This document shows positions 47,561 to 60,700 of a DNA stretch of 64,000 nucleotides, in pieces. The notes under the pieces were generated by a model. The model was not told the DNA's origin, did not search any database, and was given only the letters and a program-made list of their open reading frames with translations. Origin of the DNA: Sthenelais limicola (lineage: Eukaryota; Annelida; Polychaeta; Phyllodocida; Sigalionidae). The stretch lies in contig OW804102.1 in NCBI GenBank assembly GCA_942159475.1, positions 35,842,873-35,906,872 of the forward strand. Direction: 5' to 3'. Numbering within the stretch: position 1 is the first letter of the stretch; the number at the start of each line of letters is the position of its first letter. A program made the translations under genes and the position numbers.

Positions 47561-49300
47561 TATAATGCAGGCTGTTATTATAATATCAGTGTGTGCATGT
47601 TTCAGCATTGAGATCACGATCTTCAGATTGCCCTAAATCGGTTGTATGTTTACATCGGTTTTGGTGGTACACGGGCGTAATGGACGAAATAGACTTGATC
47701 AATTAGTCATTACATTTGCAGTTCACCTCAAAACTATTTATATATTAAACTGGTATACAGCCTGGTTTTGAACCAAGGCATATTCTTCAAAGGATGTTGA
47801 TATGTGTGTAATAACTGAAAGTTGTCGTCCAAAGTATACTTAGAACTATATATTTGAAATTAAAGAAATTATAGAAGCCATATAATATGGATTACTTAGG
47901 AGAAAGGTATAGCTATCCTAGATTATGAACGAATCGTACGTAGTAGTCATATATACATAATGGTATCAGCATACCATTAATGTTATCAATATCTTGGTAA
48001 GTTATTTTTAAAGTATTGGACCAAGATAAAAAAAAACCTTCATAAAATTGTTACTTCTCCTTCATGTTTCTATGACTTTCGTTGGATAACTTTTCTCTGA
48101 GAAATCATTGTCTATAGAATACTTAGAAAGTTCCAATGTGAATACTTACATACGTCCCTGCAAAATATTGTCGATGTGATTAAAATATAAGGTGATATAA
48201 TCAATCATTGATAACTATATCATATCAATATCTCTATGCGTGTCTTTGTTAAATATATAATAGTCTAGACTTCGTATGTTATCGGGATGTTACCTTATGT
48301 TAATTAAAGGCGTTGCAATTTAACTTTATATAAGTTATAGAGATTTATGTTTGACTTTTAGGTCTTAACTGTTCTTTAAACAGCTATGTAGGTCCAGAGT
48401 CTAGAGTTGCTACTTGTACTGCTGATTCTATGATTCTACTACTATGAGTAAGGAACACTGAAATGGTGTTGCCGTGACGGTTCGTCCCCAACTGTCTTTA
48501 TTAAAGGTTCTCATTTATCAATTCATGGTTACAGTAATATACAACACCCCCCTTCCCTCTGTAATATACATAAGAAGTAGCCCATATATTAAACATGTCT
48601 TCGCCTACGCGGCCACTCCTACTTTTCTATGCACTGCTGCGGAGGTGCTTCCCCAACGGGAATCACTAGCATCACAAGATCCACTGAAGGTAGTTAGCAT
48701 TCTATTGATAAAAATGTACTATTTAACAGTTTCATGTTGGAACTGGTACATATGTATACTTTTATCTATCAATTATGATTACTTTAATGTGCCATATACA
48801 TTCTCAATAGGGTTATATTTCAATGATTGAAGAAAATACGTTTGTGATGAAAATGCCATTGCTTAATTAATAACGAAATAGTCACTGCAAATACCCAGAT
48901 CTGTGTCGGAAACTTGATACATTTTGGCATTAAATCATACACCGTACCAAAGAATTGAAAATCAATGTCGCATTTGTATCTGAAGATGCCTGGTATAGCT
49001 ATAGTTGTTCTGTACTTTTTTACGTGAGACTCAAAAAGCAATCGGTTTATTGTTGTTAACATGATGAATTAATTTGTAATATTTATTTTGCGCATACATT
49101 ATTCTTTGAATAAATTGATTTCAACACGTCCGCAGTTTCCTTTAGTATTTTCATAGAAGAATAGCACAGGTAATGATGACAGTTGAGACAGATCCATTGG
49201 TAATATTATTTTATCTGGAGGCATGTATATATAGTCGGATAAGTCCAAACTTTCACCCCAGCTTACTTTGCCTCAGGTGAGGTTACATGGGTATTGGCTT
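47561..49300. other. Gene-free spacer after LAMTOR3
   Basis: AT-rich DNA. The 118-codon frame at 48474 has no recognisable domain or codon pattern. Nothing else supportable. Confidence 0.45.
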
Positions 49301-49333
49301 CTCCCAAATGTTTTTTTCAATGGAAGGGGTTTC

Positions 49334-49450
49334 TGAAACGCCCTTTTATTAGATCTACCTGTTAGGACTTTGGACTTATTTGTTTTATTGCACCACCTCT
49401 GGAAACGCCCCTTTATTAGATCTATACGACTTTGGACTTATTTGTTTTAT
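49334..49450. repeat. Two-copy tandem repeat, period about 67 bp
   Basis: gaaacgcccttttattagat and gaaacgcccctttattagat start the two copies, and both contain gactttggacttatttgttt. They differ by a short deletion. Confidence 0.7.
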
Positions 49451-49907
49451 TTAACCTTAGTACTTAGCATTTAGCAATGCCTTAAATTAGGTCTACAATA
49501 ATACAAAAAAATGTGATGAGCGTTCCATATTTTCCGCATCCTGCCTTAGTTGTGAATATGATATGATGATAGATCACCTAGGGCCCAATATTAAAATGAT
49601 CGATTCCAGATATTTAGTGTGATATTGAGATTCAAGGTGGAAATTTAAAAATACCGTAGCCTACTTTGATTGTTTTCATATTTAGGGTCTATGCATGAAC
49701 GGCACACACCAGGCTTTATTCCACGATTTGGCCGTGAGCGTACAATATAATCGATATACTTGCCGCTCACAAGGTGTACAATATAAACTCCCTGTATTGT
49801 ACAATGACGTCACGACCGTTCGAGACTATCGGTGAGCCATGCGGACAGCACAATTTGATGAAATAAATCAAATTAAGTTGTAATAAGTTAAGAATCATGG
49901 AATAAAA

Positions 49908-50052
49908 GCAAGAATAGCACAGTATTGCGTCTTCGGCGGCCTGTATTCTCCTCGTATGGCCGAAAAACAACTCGGCCTATGGCCTCGTAGTTTTCGGCCA
50001 TACTCGGAGAATACAGCCCCCCTCATACGCGATACTATGCTGTTCTTGCTAT
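49908..50052. mobile_element. Fold-back element, arms about 60 bp
   Basis: The left arm (gcaagaatagcacagtattg, cgtattctcctcgtatggccgaaaa in part) and the right arm (ttttcggccatactcggaga, agtatcgc/tatgctgttcttgc) are reverse complements with scattered mismatches around a ggcctatggcc centre. Its outer neighbours at 49700-49830 contain further palindromic pieces such as gtacaatataa. Confidence 0.65.
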
Positions 50053-50603
50053 AATATGTATATACGGTATAGGCCTATAATTATATATTTTAGTATTGAT
50101 TCTTTTTTTCAGATACATGTCTCCAAATCATTTGAGCATGGCTTAGTAGATGATGCCATACGAATACATTTTTAAAATATATATATAACTCAATTTACTA
50201 ATAATCCAGTTATAAAAGTATAGACTTTTATTGTAGGCCTATTCACATGTATTCAAGCTATTGTCACTGAGTATTGTATTGGCTATTGCAAAAATTATTA
50301 AATTTAAAAGGTCTAGGGCTAGGCTACACCGCGATAAACAGGGAACAGCTAATATTAATTAACATGAATTAACAATAAAATACAAAATAGGGGCTATCAA
50401 ATGTTCTCGTTGACATGGAACCGTTCGTTGCCATGCCCACAGAACTCGCTAACAGCTTGGAGTTGAGGGACGCTTCTTCGTCCTCCTCTGTTTGTTTACA
50501 TCACAGTGTGCACGTGGCCACTTGTTTGTGTATTTCATGCGTTCTACGTCATCAATTTCGGGGGAACTCCACGTCGGTAGCTCGACGAGACACTTGCTCT
50601 GTT

Positions 50604-53600
50604 ATGGACGGTGAAAAAGTGGATTTATCGGGTAGTATCGACATCCCAGACCAAACAGTGTCATCTACACCTAAGAAAGGGTTGGTATCTCATGATTTCG
50701 GGTGAAATATTCTGTAATCAACGACAAACAAAGCCATTTAAAGCCTGTTTTGTAGCCTGCTTACGTGTCCCTGCTCAAATCGATAGAGACTTGGCTGAAA
50801 GTTCACGTTGACACATCGCGACAGTCACAGTGTCCGTGCATACATGTAACTGCTTGTTCAAACTTATTTAACTGTGATTCACTTTCATTGCAAGATATAA
50901 TGTTTTTTCCGATTATTTTCATGTCGACTTAGGTTAAAGTCCACTTCTTTACACTGTCATTACCACTTAAACTGTTACTTACTTTAAAAATAATAGATCC
51001 CACAAATGATTAAGATTGAATTAAGTTGCCACGATTTAGTGTTGATTTAGCTAGGCTACTAGACTAGTCTACCTGCATGTTAACTAGTGTTATTTAGTCC
51101 CACTGTCAATGTGTCATAGGCCTACTGCCTGACATTTAATAAGCTTTAGCTTTTTAGTTATCTTATCCAATCCACCTCGGTGTTCCTGTTATACGGTTAT
51201 ATACGAAATGCAGAATCATGACCTTTTTGATTAGTAGGCTAACGCTCTAGGCCTACTAGTAGATCTTTAAGTGTCAATTGACATGAATCATGATCCATGA
51301 AATTGCTGAGTGCACATGACGCCAGACTTATTATGCATGGCTCCAAGTAAAATTTTTGTTAGTGTATACATACCTTCTGACAATAGCATAGCCTTCACGA
51401 GCATGCTCAATTAAAAACAATTTTAATCTATTGCACGTTGCTATAACTACGTCTGTGATTTAAATTAGTTTACCTCACTGCTACAATCAATAGATAATAA
51501 ACGGCCTCTAAGTAATTAGCTGTGTAGAATAGCTTGGAAAATATTTACGAGTATTTAATTTACTCTTAATTATTTGAACATGGGCCTATCTGAATGCTTT
51601 AATGACGATTTGCTATAACATGAGACTTTCATCTATAAAATCGCCGATGTAGCTAAACTACAAATAAGTCTGACTCAGAGACATGGGGTTGGTATGTTGC
51701 TCATGTGTTTGTAAACATCCTCACCTTTCCAACTTGTTTGATGTCAGTTGTTCAAGGCCTTAGTTGAAAAACTACTGGTAACAGCTTGTGCTTTGACTAT
51801 GTAAGATAATCTCGCTTTCATTCAAATTCCTCGGAGGGTTGGTCCACTGGTCATTCTTAATAATGAAAAACTCTACAATAAATGGGCGGAATATATAAAT
51901 TTAGAACTTCGCCCAACAACATAAAATCCCCAGCTATAACTTTGCTATACTGGACACCTTGTATCACAAACACTTTCCCAAAAACGAAACACGTCATCGT
52001 TTGCGTTTCCTTGGCTTGGTTTATGGAGGGCTGAAGCTTAATTCTATGGCATTAATTAGTATTATATTAATTTTTTGTACCCCACTATAGCTTTAAAGGC
52101 TTGACTTAGGCATGCACACTTTCCTACTTGGTGGCAGACAGGGTAATTTGTCTTGTACTTAAACTAATCCACAAGGAAAAAATCCTGTTCACGATGAGTT
52201 CATGGAATGAGTACTCGTACAAATTTAAAACTTTTGTTTTAATTTTCTCTGGAGCCATTAACAGTTTAACTTAACGCTTTGATTCACTCTTGTAAATTTG
52301 TCTATTTAAATTTGTCTCTAAATCAACAACACATTTTTGCTAAATGAGCTCGAAAGGATAAAAAAACCCAATCTAAAATCTGTTTCAAATTCATGCGAAT
52401 TTTTATTTAAATGAAATCGCCGACATAGAGTTCCTCTCACAGTTCTATCCAATCTGAACCTATTTATAATAAAGCCCCGCATCCACTGAGCTGATTTTCT
52501 CACGGGGCGCAGTCGGTCAACTGATAGGTAAACGGGGTGATGGCTTGACGGGAGGCATTCAGCTGAAGGCCGTCAGTCAGCTACCTTCAACTTCATCCTT
52601 CATGCATCTCCACTGGCCCGTCTGCCCTCTGTTTCGCCCTGATTGCCCCCGTCTAGATAATCAGCTCAGTGGATTCTGGGCTTTTTCATCCAACCAATTC
52701 CAAGGTCGAGTTTCTCTGAAATTATATTTCAACACTTCTTCATTCCATGATCTGTGGACTGCATGATTGCCTGTATTTACCTATAGATGCATGGGTGCAC
52801 GGAGCTAAAACTGTTAAGTTCACGAGTTTTCACCTTTTAAAGTCTTTGCAGATCCATGATGTCTCTCCAACTCTCTAACGCGAATGCCAGAGAATGGTTT
52901 CAGAAGCGCCGAGAGAGCGTACAGCCATGGGCTGAGTTTGTCTCGACCTCTAGGTTCAAACTCCCCAAGTCAGTTGCTCCCGTTGGAAAAAGAATAATAC
53001 AAAATATTGATCGTTTTCAAAGCAACTATCTCTTCATCTTCATTGGTTTGTTCGGTTTTTGTATGTAAGTATCTCTAAAATTATTTGAATTGAATAATCC
53101 TATATATATTTCATTTATCAATCGTCACCATGTGATGTTAATTGTTAATCGAAATCACTTCAAAGAACAAAACGTCGGCAGTCATTGGAAGACCTAGCAT
53201 GCCCTCATGTCAGATTTGGCCGACCCATTGTAAACAAGAGCATACAATAAAGAATTCTTGAATTGAATTGAATCCGTTCTTATGTTTGCTCCCTACTTCT
53301 GTTCGTCCGTATCATTCATTGCTAGATGAGGTTATTATTAGGCTTGCTTCAGAAACATAGAGCAACGAATAGAGTATCTCACAGCATTGTTTACGGACAT
53401 AGTGTACACATGGATTGGTTAATTCGATTCTTTATTTCTCAATGGGAAAATTGGTAACTCATTTATGATAATTCAGATATTCCAACGAGCGTCCTTGCCT
53501 TATACATACCTATACTAAGAATGGAGCAAATAGTTGAAAGTTGATATGGTAAATATTATACCTGGATATCTACCCATTGTTTGAGAATAAAAATGTAATT

Positions 53601-55573
53601 ATTGGTCCCAAAAGTCGCAGTGATTGATGTAGTAATTTGATATTTTTATTCCTTCCTTCTTCACAGCTTGACCTCACCTATGCTGCTAATCGCCATCGCT
53701 GCATCTCTAGGAGCATGTTATATTGTCAGTTTGAAAAATGCGGAACAAAAAATAAAAATAGCTGGTAAGACTCTTCATAATAGCAGGAACCTTCAGATAG
53801 TAAGAATGTCTCAATGAGACAGTACATCAGTTAAAAACTGTATTTCTGTCTACATATATCTCAAACCTCCGTCATTGTACCTCAATAGCCTGTCCCTTCT
53901 TTTCTCTTTTAATGATTTATCCATAATGTACACAATTTAATTCAATTCAACATATTACCTGTGCCTAAATGCATTGTATGTAAGGAGGCATACATCTGAA
54001 AAGTAAAGTCCAGGTCTTCCAGTATGATCCTGGTCTATGGAAAAAAAGTAAATTTAAAGTAAAGACCCCCAACCACCTACATTCTCAGGAGCGAAGTAGA
54101 GATGTGATTAAATTCCTGGCTGTACACCTTTCACATAGTAAACATTATGTATTCTTACTACAGGCCGGGAGTTGAGTTTGGCCCAACAATACGCAGCTGT
54201 TGGAGCGATGTCCTTCCCCTTATTCTGGATCGCTGGAGCAGGATCTGCCGTCTTCTGGATCATCGGTAATTCCTTGCTTTCAACCTCTATAAAGTACCAC
54301 CCTTTTAACTCTTTACTTCAGCCTCTATACTGACTTTTTTTAACAACTGAATAAGGCTAGGAGAACTTATTTTTTTGTTGATATTTTTTTCCCATTTTCC
54401 CAAGTTGGGAAGTATACAAATCGAATGGCGTATGAAAATGACTGGAAGTAGATCTAGAAAAAAGTAAATGTGTATAAATTCAACCACCTTCGTCTCAAAC
54501 CTATTGCATACATCATAGAGTTTGACGAGGATTTTTCTAAGTTAGACAGTTGCAACATGATACATACTAGATATAGCTGAAGTTATGTTGAACTACACTT
54601 CAGTTACATTGAACTGTATTTTGAATCTATATAATGGGTTGCTAATTCTTCCGCTCATCTTAGTTCTTAGGAAGCATTGGAACCGTTCGGTTCTCCACCA
54701 GATGTTATACTATTGTCTATTAAATAAGGAGGAATATAAATGACGACTGTCCACAACAGAATCCCAGTTCTTAATAATCGTTTATTCATGTTCTAGGCGG
54801 CGTGTCCTCGTAGGCACGCTAAGCCAACGCTCCCATGGTTACATCAGTTGGGCAGCGTTGGTTGTACATGAGGGGTTATACTACCGGCTATAGCCATAGT
54901 GGAGGGGTGGGGGGGGGGGGGTATACTCCCAATAATAAGAAATAAATTCAGACACAGACATACATACAGTATCAATATGTAACAGTTTTCGTCTTAAATG
55001 TGGGTTATTGAGGGGATTTGTGGAAGGCGAATTGTACATTTTCTAACACCCTAACCCTTATACAACTACCAGTTACAAATAGAGATCATATCCACAACTA
55101 TTATATTATATCAAAACTTATCACTGATGGAGAACTACCGTTCCTTCTTCGGTTCCTCTTGGTGATATCCAAACTGAAGTTTGACCTTTTTGCTGAGGTC
55201 AAGGCTTACTATACATTGTACTACCTGTTACAAAGAGTAATCATGTCTTATGAAAGAGTTGACACAATTTGATTTACCAAATGTCGTCAGAACCTTCAAA
55301 GATTAAAATTATCACTTTTCAATCCTTTACACACCAACCCCGGGTCCCTTTCCCCTTGCAAGAAATATTTCAGTATTTTTGCTATGTCCTCACCTTTACC
55401 CCTGTACATAAATACTAATACCAGTAGATTACAAATAGATATCATGTTTTATGAATGTATGCATTTCAGGCGCTTCATTCTTCGTGATAATGCTGCATGC
55501 CAGTATGTACACACTGGAGGAGGAGACTGCCGACCTGGAGGAGCTGAAGGTACTGGAGATGGAGTCGGTTTGA
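50604..55573 (+). CDS. RABAC1: Prenylated Rab acceptor protein 1 (PRA1 family)
   Basis: Five coding exons, 197 aa (human 185): 50604-50680, 52852-53064, 53667-53764, 54164-54265, 55470-55573 (TGA). It contains AREWFQKRRESVQPWAEFVS, then FQSNYLFIFIGLFGF, TSPMLLIAIAASLGACYIV, RELSLAQQYAAVGAMSF and PLFWIAGAGSAVFWIIGASF, the two paired hydrophobic segments of the PRA1 domain, and ends in an acidic tail (EEETADLEEL) closing MESV. The protein sits in Golgi and endosomal membranes, binds prenylated Rab GTPases and affects their release from GDI. Exon 1 uses a weak donor (gttggt) but is in phase; a start at the ATG ATG of 52856 is the alternative. Confidence 0.88.
53160..53277 (+). mobile_element. 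LINE 3'-tail fragment in a RABAC1 intron
   Basis: The sequence gtaaacaagagcatacaata, then aagaattcttgaattgaattgaat, ends in an ATTGA-type microsatellite, as truncated CR1/L2-like LINE copies do. No coding part remains. Confidence 0.4.
54988..55066 (+). mobile_element. Truncated family A element in a RABAC1 intron
   Basis: Retains only the right end: ttcgtcttaaatgtgggtta, ggaaggcgaattgtacattttct and ctaaccc. An upstream poly-G run occurs at 54905-54921. Confidence 0.55.
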
Positions 55574-56365
55574 CCCGCAGCCCCAGCCTCCAGTGGTAGG
55601 ACTCCCAGCACCTACAACTCACAGATATGATTAACATAATCTAGATGTACACCAGCTGAAGCTTCATCTATTGGGGATAAGCTTTAAAAGATTAAGTTAA
55701 GGTGGATGTCTTTGTTAAAGCTGCATTCTCTCGCTGCTATTTTGACAACAATTTTTATTTTTGATTATTTTTATTAAAAAATCGGGTACATCTTTTGGGT
55801 ACATCTGTTTGGCCTTTAGGACTGAAGTTATCATTATTTTGCTGCTGTTGTATAATTTTATGAGTCGGAGAATTTAAAGTGGAATCTACCATAAGAAAAG
55901 TGCTGGAGAGCGATAATAAGTGCAACCACTGCGGCAAAGGAATACGGCGGGTCACCGAAATATAAATGTGGACTTTCATAAAGCCATGCAGCAAAAAAAT
56001 GAAATCCAATATCCTTCAAAATTGTATTCATTGGCTTTAAGATTAGAAAATAACGGAACAGAAAGTAGACCAAGTTGTTATTATAGTTTTCGATTGATGT
56101 TAACTGAGAGTAAAGCTTTAAAATGAATGGATACGTTTGTTAACACCTGGAAGGTGTTTTTATGGTGATACCTCGTAGTCACAGTTTTAAAACCTGGCCT
56201 AGTTGTAATTGCGCTTGATTTATTTGGGGAAATTGATTAACTTCAAAAGTTGGCCTTTGCAAGTTTGGTGGGTGATTTTTGTTTTTATTTTAACAATTGC
56301 CAGATATTGGAATGGTATTGTTTAGAATGACTTAGTTTTTAAAATTCGTGTAAGAGTGCACAAAG
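55574..56365. other. RABAC1 3' flank
   Basis: A possible ATTAAA polyadenylation signal lies at 55773-55778, about 200 nt past the stop. Beyond that, AT-rich sequence with no recognised gene. Confidence 0.45.
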
Positions 56366-56559
56366 TAAAGCCGTGGACACACACAGCCGATTTGGCTCCC
56401 GATTGTCCCCCGATTTTGGTCTTCCAGTGAATCCTAGGATTTCATTTCCAATCCTGGTTGATGCTATTTCAAAAACATAAACCAGGACTTGAAATGAAAT
56501 CATAGGATTTATCGGGGGGCAATCGGGAGCCAAATCGGCTGTGTGTGTCCACGGCTTTA
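56366..56559. mobile_element. 194-bp fold-back element with 48-bp nearly perfect terminal inverted repeats
   Basis: aaagccgtggacacacacag at the left pairs with ctgtgtgtgtccacggcttt at the right. Pairing continues through gccgatttggctcccgattg with one mismatch in about 48 bases, and the middle also pairs (aatcctaggatttcatttcc with gaaatgaaatcataggatt). Flanking TA occurs on both sides. Almost the whole element folds back on itself. Confidence 0.88.
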
Positions 56560-57171
56560 ATTGGGATCACACAGATCATTATAGATTTTAGCTGGTGGTT
56601 AGTGCAATTGGTCAGACTAAACTCAGTTACTACATTTAATGGTATGGATTGATAGGCTGAGGGCACATTCTTTAGCACTGAGTGAATGCACTCCCTCTAA
56701 ACTACTTAGTCATATCTCTGTCACACAGTTCTGCAATATAGTGGATCCATCTTTCATAACACGGAAAAAGATTATATTTGTTTGGACAAACAATTACCGG
56801 ATACTTAGAGAGTGTTTGTCAAAGCAAATGGTTCGGTTCTCAGCAGTCACTCAAACTCTACGATCTAAGATTGTGTTTCATAAAAATATAAGCTTGGCTT
56901 GGCACTTAAATGTACACATAGATATTTCTATATGGACAAGAGCCTTTACTTGGAAAATAACAGAATTTGGCATCACCAGCCATGAGTTGTAGTTCTATTT
57001 TAACACTAACATGCTAATGTTAAAGGAAAAAACAGCCAAAGTTTGACCCCTCATGTGTGATAATGGCACCATTACCACATGATCTGTACCACATGCTCTC
57101 CCATACAAGCAGCATGTGTTACAAACTCCATTGTGGTGTTATGCTTCATTAGGGAATGTTTATTGTCGTTA

Positions 57172-57407
57172 GGGATGTTCAGCAAGTCTGACCTATACGT
57201 AAACGTATCCGTACCTCTGATATACAAACATACGATAAAAGAAAGAAAGAGGTTCAGCAAAACTTGGCGGAAGAAACGTAACGTAACATATCAAGCAAAA
57301 TGTTTCATCTCACAAATTATTTTTTATACATACAAATACGACGTAATTCACAAACAATGTACGAATACGGTTACGTAATTGAGATAGATTTGCTTGCGGA
57401 ACCTCCC
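57172..57407. mobile_element. Family E miniature element, copy 2
   Basis: Begins gggatgttcagcaagtctga and ends tttgcttgcggaacctccc. The interior matches the copy at 47342-47555 (gaggttcagcaaaac, aacgtaacgtaacatatcaa). TA occurs on both sides. Confidence 0.7.
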
Positions 57408-57737
57408 TATTTGTTTTGTTTTACGGTATAACATATTTTGATAAAGTGTGCATATATTTTATCAGAATTGTATCCACCATATATGAATACTAATGATGTT
57501 TGGAGTACCGTGTGTTTTACATTGGTCGTCTGGAAGATATTTTCAGGAAATATGGTCAGATTTCTGAAGACGTTATTCAATGCCACAAAACTAGAAGAAA
57601 AAATTCATGAAGTTGAAGGGCGAGAGGAACCCTTTGCAGTAATCTCAGAATTGTGTAGATTGTATAGGGAAGACATTATATTGCTCATTGTCATCATTGT
57701 CTTAAGGCCTGGTAGGGGAAAAATGTTAAGAATTTAT

Positions 57738-57963
57738 GGATCAGGGCGTCAGAAAATGTACACTTGGCGTTCTATAATCCTCTCAGATAACCCAAATTTC
57801 CGACAAAGATGAGGTTCAAAATACAGTTCAACATAAATAGATTGTTTGAATGAAGGCAATATCAAATATATCCGACTCTGAAGTTCATGGTTTTATCATT
57901 TTTCAGCCTACGATAGACTAAATGTGTAGAGCTGCCGATTGTACATTTACTGAAGACCTGACC
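57738..57963 (-). mobile_element. Family A miniature element, diverged copy
   Basis: Starts ggatcagggcgtcagaaaat and ends attgtacatttactgaagac followed by ctgacc. Internal gaggttcaaaatacagttca and gtgtagagctgcc match other copies. Confidence 0.7.
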
Positions 57964-60700
57964 ATTGTACTGATGCAAATTATTCATATTTTCATGTGTC
58001 ATGGTTGATCTAATATTTTTTTTCTGAAAATTAATTCTGAGTAGTGTGTCCAGCCGCTGAAGAAAGACACATACAAAATCCGACACTGACATCTTTTGTC
58101 ATCGCTTTACATAAAAAATGTTTTAATATATTATATTCCCTCATCGTTATAATAAACGCACAGTGCGCTAAACCTTATGTTAGCCACACAAAAGACTAGG
58201 TGAAAGTTTTCGCCCTAATCGCATCGCACACCTCTGAAACATTTTGACTCATGCGATATGTTTGGTGGCAAAGTTTGCTGACCTTTTTGACTGATGTGAC
58301 GTTACAAAAAAAAGAGAAAAGCGTGCGCTTAATTATTATGACGATTACTGTACGTTGGTGTTGGCATTCATGTTCATATCATATTGTAGAAATCGACAAT
58401 GTAGAATTACACAGGTTATGCTAGTGATATTGCATTGACTGAACAGATTGCAGTCATTTTCTTATTGAAGCAACATTTGCAGAAATGATTATAAACTGCC
58501 CATAATGTAAAATAACCTGAGATAAACTTATTTTGTAAAATATTTGTCAAAAAATCCTATTTCTGATATTCATACTCTACTTTGAAGAGAGCACATGAAA
58601 TTGAACAACATTTTAATTCAATAACTTGAATTGGTAAGATTAAAAACTCCAAAATCGTAGAGGAAATCACACCTGCTGTCAATTTATTTGCTGCGGGTTA
58701 TTAAATTTGGAGAATAAATTCTGAGTAGGGCCTGTGAATGATTACTAAGGTGTACATTCACAGCTAACTATGCTTACCAAGGGTTTATCAACAGATATAT
58801 CTGAGATTCAAATCTCCAAAATATGTAGTCAATCATACCACTTGAATCGTTTCAAGTTACGCTCTGTTTTTTAAGAAAAACAGCTGAAAAACTCTTTAAG
58901 TTCTTCAACTTGTCAGAAACTCACAACATTTTACAAAAGACAACCAGAACAGACAGAAATAAATAAATCATCAATAGATTTATTGGATTTAAAAGTTGTG
59001 TGCAATAGAATGTTCTATATATTGGACATAACCTGAATTGCGATAGTTTCTTCTACTGCATCTTAGCTTATTCTAAACATCAGTTTACTTCATGGTTGCT
59101 GTCATCACTTTGACTTGCTTTTAGTGGACCCCACTTAACATTTTGGGGGCGTGAGGTCTTCAGTGATTGTCACTTGTAGTGGAAAGGTTGCAGCTCTTTG
59201 TGGTAAATGGTACCTTATACCCTGTGATAATAGATAGCGAGTTGCTAATTCATGTGATCTAAGGCAATAATAAAACATCTGAAAATCAGATTGTCTTTAA
59301 TATACTGATGGTAGATGGTGTAGCTTCTTTAAAAATATCAAGGTAATCGATATAGTTGGCTTAGTTGGTGAAACCCTAACTTATCAATATCTTAGTTATC
59401 CAATCAATTATTATTGATTCTTTTTTTTGGAACCCATTAAAATGATACCAGGGTGATACAGAGAGAGAATGGAACCCAGAACTAGTAATTGAATATCCAT
59501 TCACTATTTAGTAAGTTTATATATATGCCCTTAGCAAAGAATTGAATAACATTAAATTCGAATTTATGTTTGTTGCACCCCTCATACAGCATGGGCATAC
59601 TGATAAACCCTGTATATCACAGCGTCCTTATAGTTTTAATATTAGTTTCTCTGGTACTTTTAGGGCAGAACGTACAGAGTGATAACAAATCGAATTAATT
59701 ATTTTGTTAAGAAAGATCTAAGTTATCATTTCTTGTCTCATGAAAGTCTCGTGTATTTTGCTATTCAATGTGGTCGTTAACCTTAAAACGAATCCTAAGT
59801 TATTAATCAGAAGAAATAACAATAGTATTCATTGAAAATCAATCATTTTAAACGATACCGTAGCTATGTTTGACTGATATATTGTCTCAGATAAAAGTCA
59901 GAATCATTGATGGCATTAATCAAGTCTTGTCTTTGTAATCATGTCTTCATATAAACCATTCAAAGGGCTTGTTATTCACGAACCCCATCCTGAGTTATTT
60001 GTAAGCGCTATACACATTTCTTACGAATGATGAACTTTTAATTTGCATAAGTAATTATTTATTTTCATGGTCCTAGTGTGGACACAGTGGCTCGAACATG
60101 CATGCCAATTGGGAGTGTTGTTATATCCATGACTATGGATACGGTTTGTATGTATTGTGGGGACATTTCTAGCTCATTGTTTATATTATGTACAGTACTG
60201 GGGTTTTTATCAATGGAATAAAGTTTTCAATGTATATAAATCATCGTTGATGTCTTCTTACACCACTAGACATATTAAGTTTCAAATATTTCAACCTGAA
60301 TATCGATAAAGAGACGTTTTATCTTGAATTGATCCAAAACAAATTGTTTAGTCATTATATGTATGCAGGTTCTTTAACCGAATTTTATTCATGGTAATTA
60401 AGCATCAGTTATACGCTCGTTTGAAATAGTGTTTTTCCTTGTGTCCTGTGACAGCACAAATATCTTATGCTATATAATACGATGTGATGCGCCGATCTAT
60501 ATTAAGTTGCATTATGGCAGATCAGTGATGCCCCCTCTCGGACAAACACCACACTTCGGTTCAGAGCACATATAGACAGACAGACAGATATACTCTCAGT
60601 ACTCTCACTAGGGACGGCATCCTGCCTTAAAAAGCAGTACAAAGCCAGGGTCCCATAGGGCTTCGCCCTAGAACTTCATTCATAACCCCAGCTCGGTATG

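Larger units (their letters stand above)
56560..60700. other. Gene-poor AT-rich region
   Basis: Apart from the family E copy at 57172-57407 and a family A copy at 57738-57963, nothing definite is seen. The 117- and 124-codon frames at 56639 and 57438 show no domains, and the second runs into the family A element. 60560-60590 has gaca repeats (cagacagacaga). Confidence 0.5.

Noticed and set aside
57438..57812. 124-codon frame
   Set aside because: No recognisable domain, and its 3' third is a family A miniature element.
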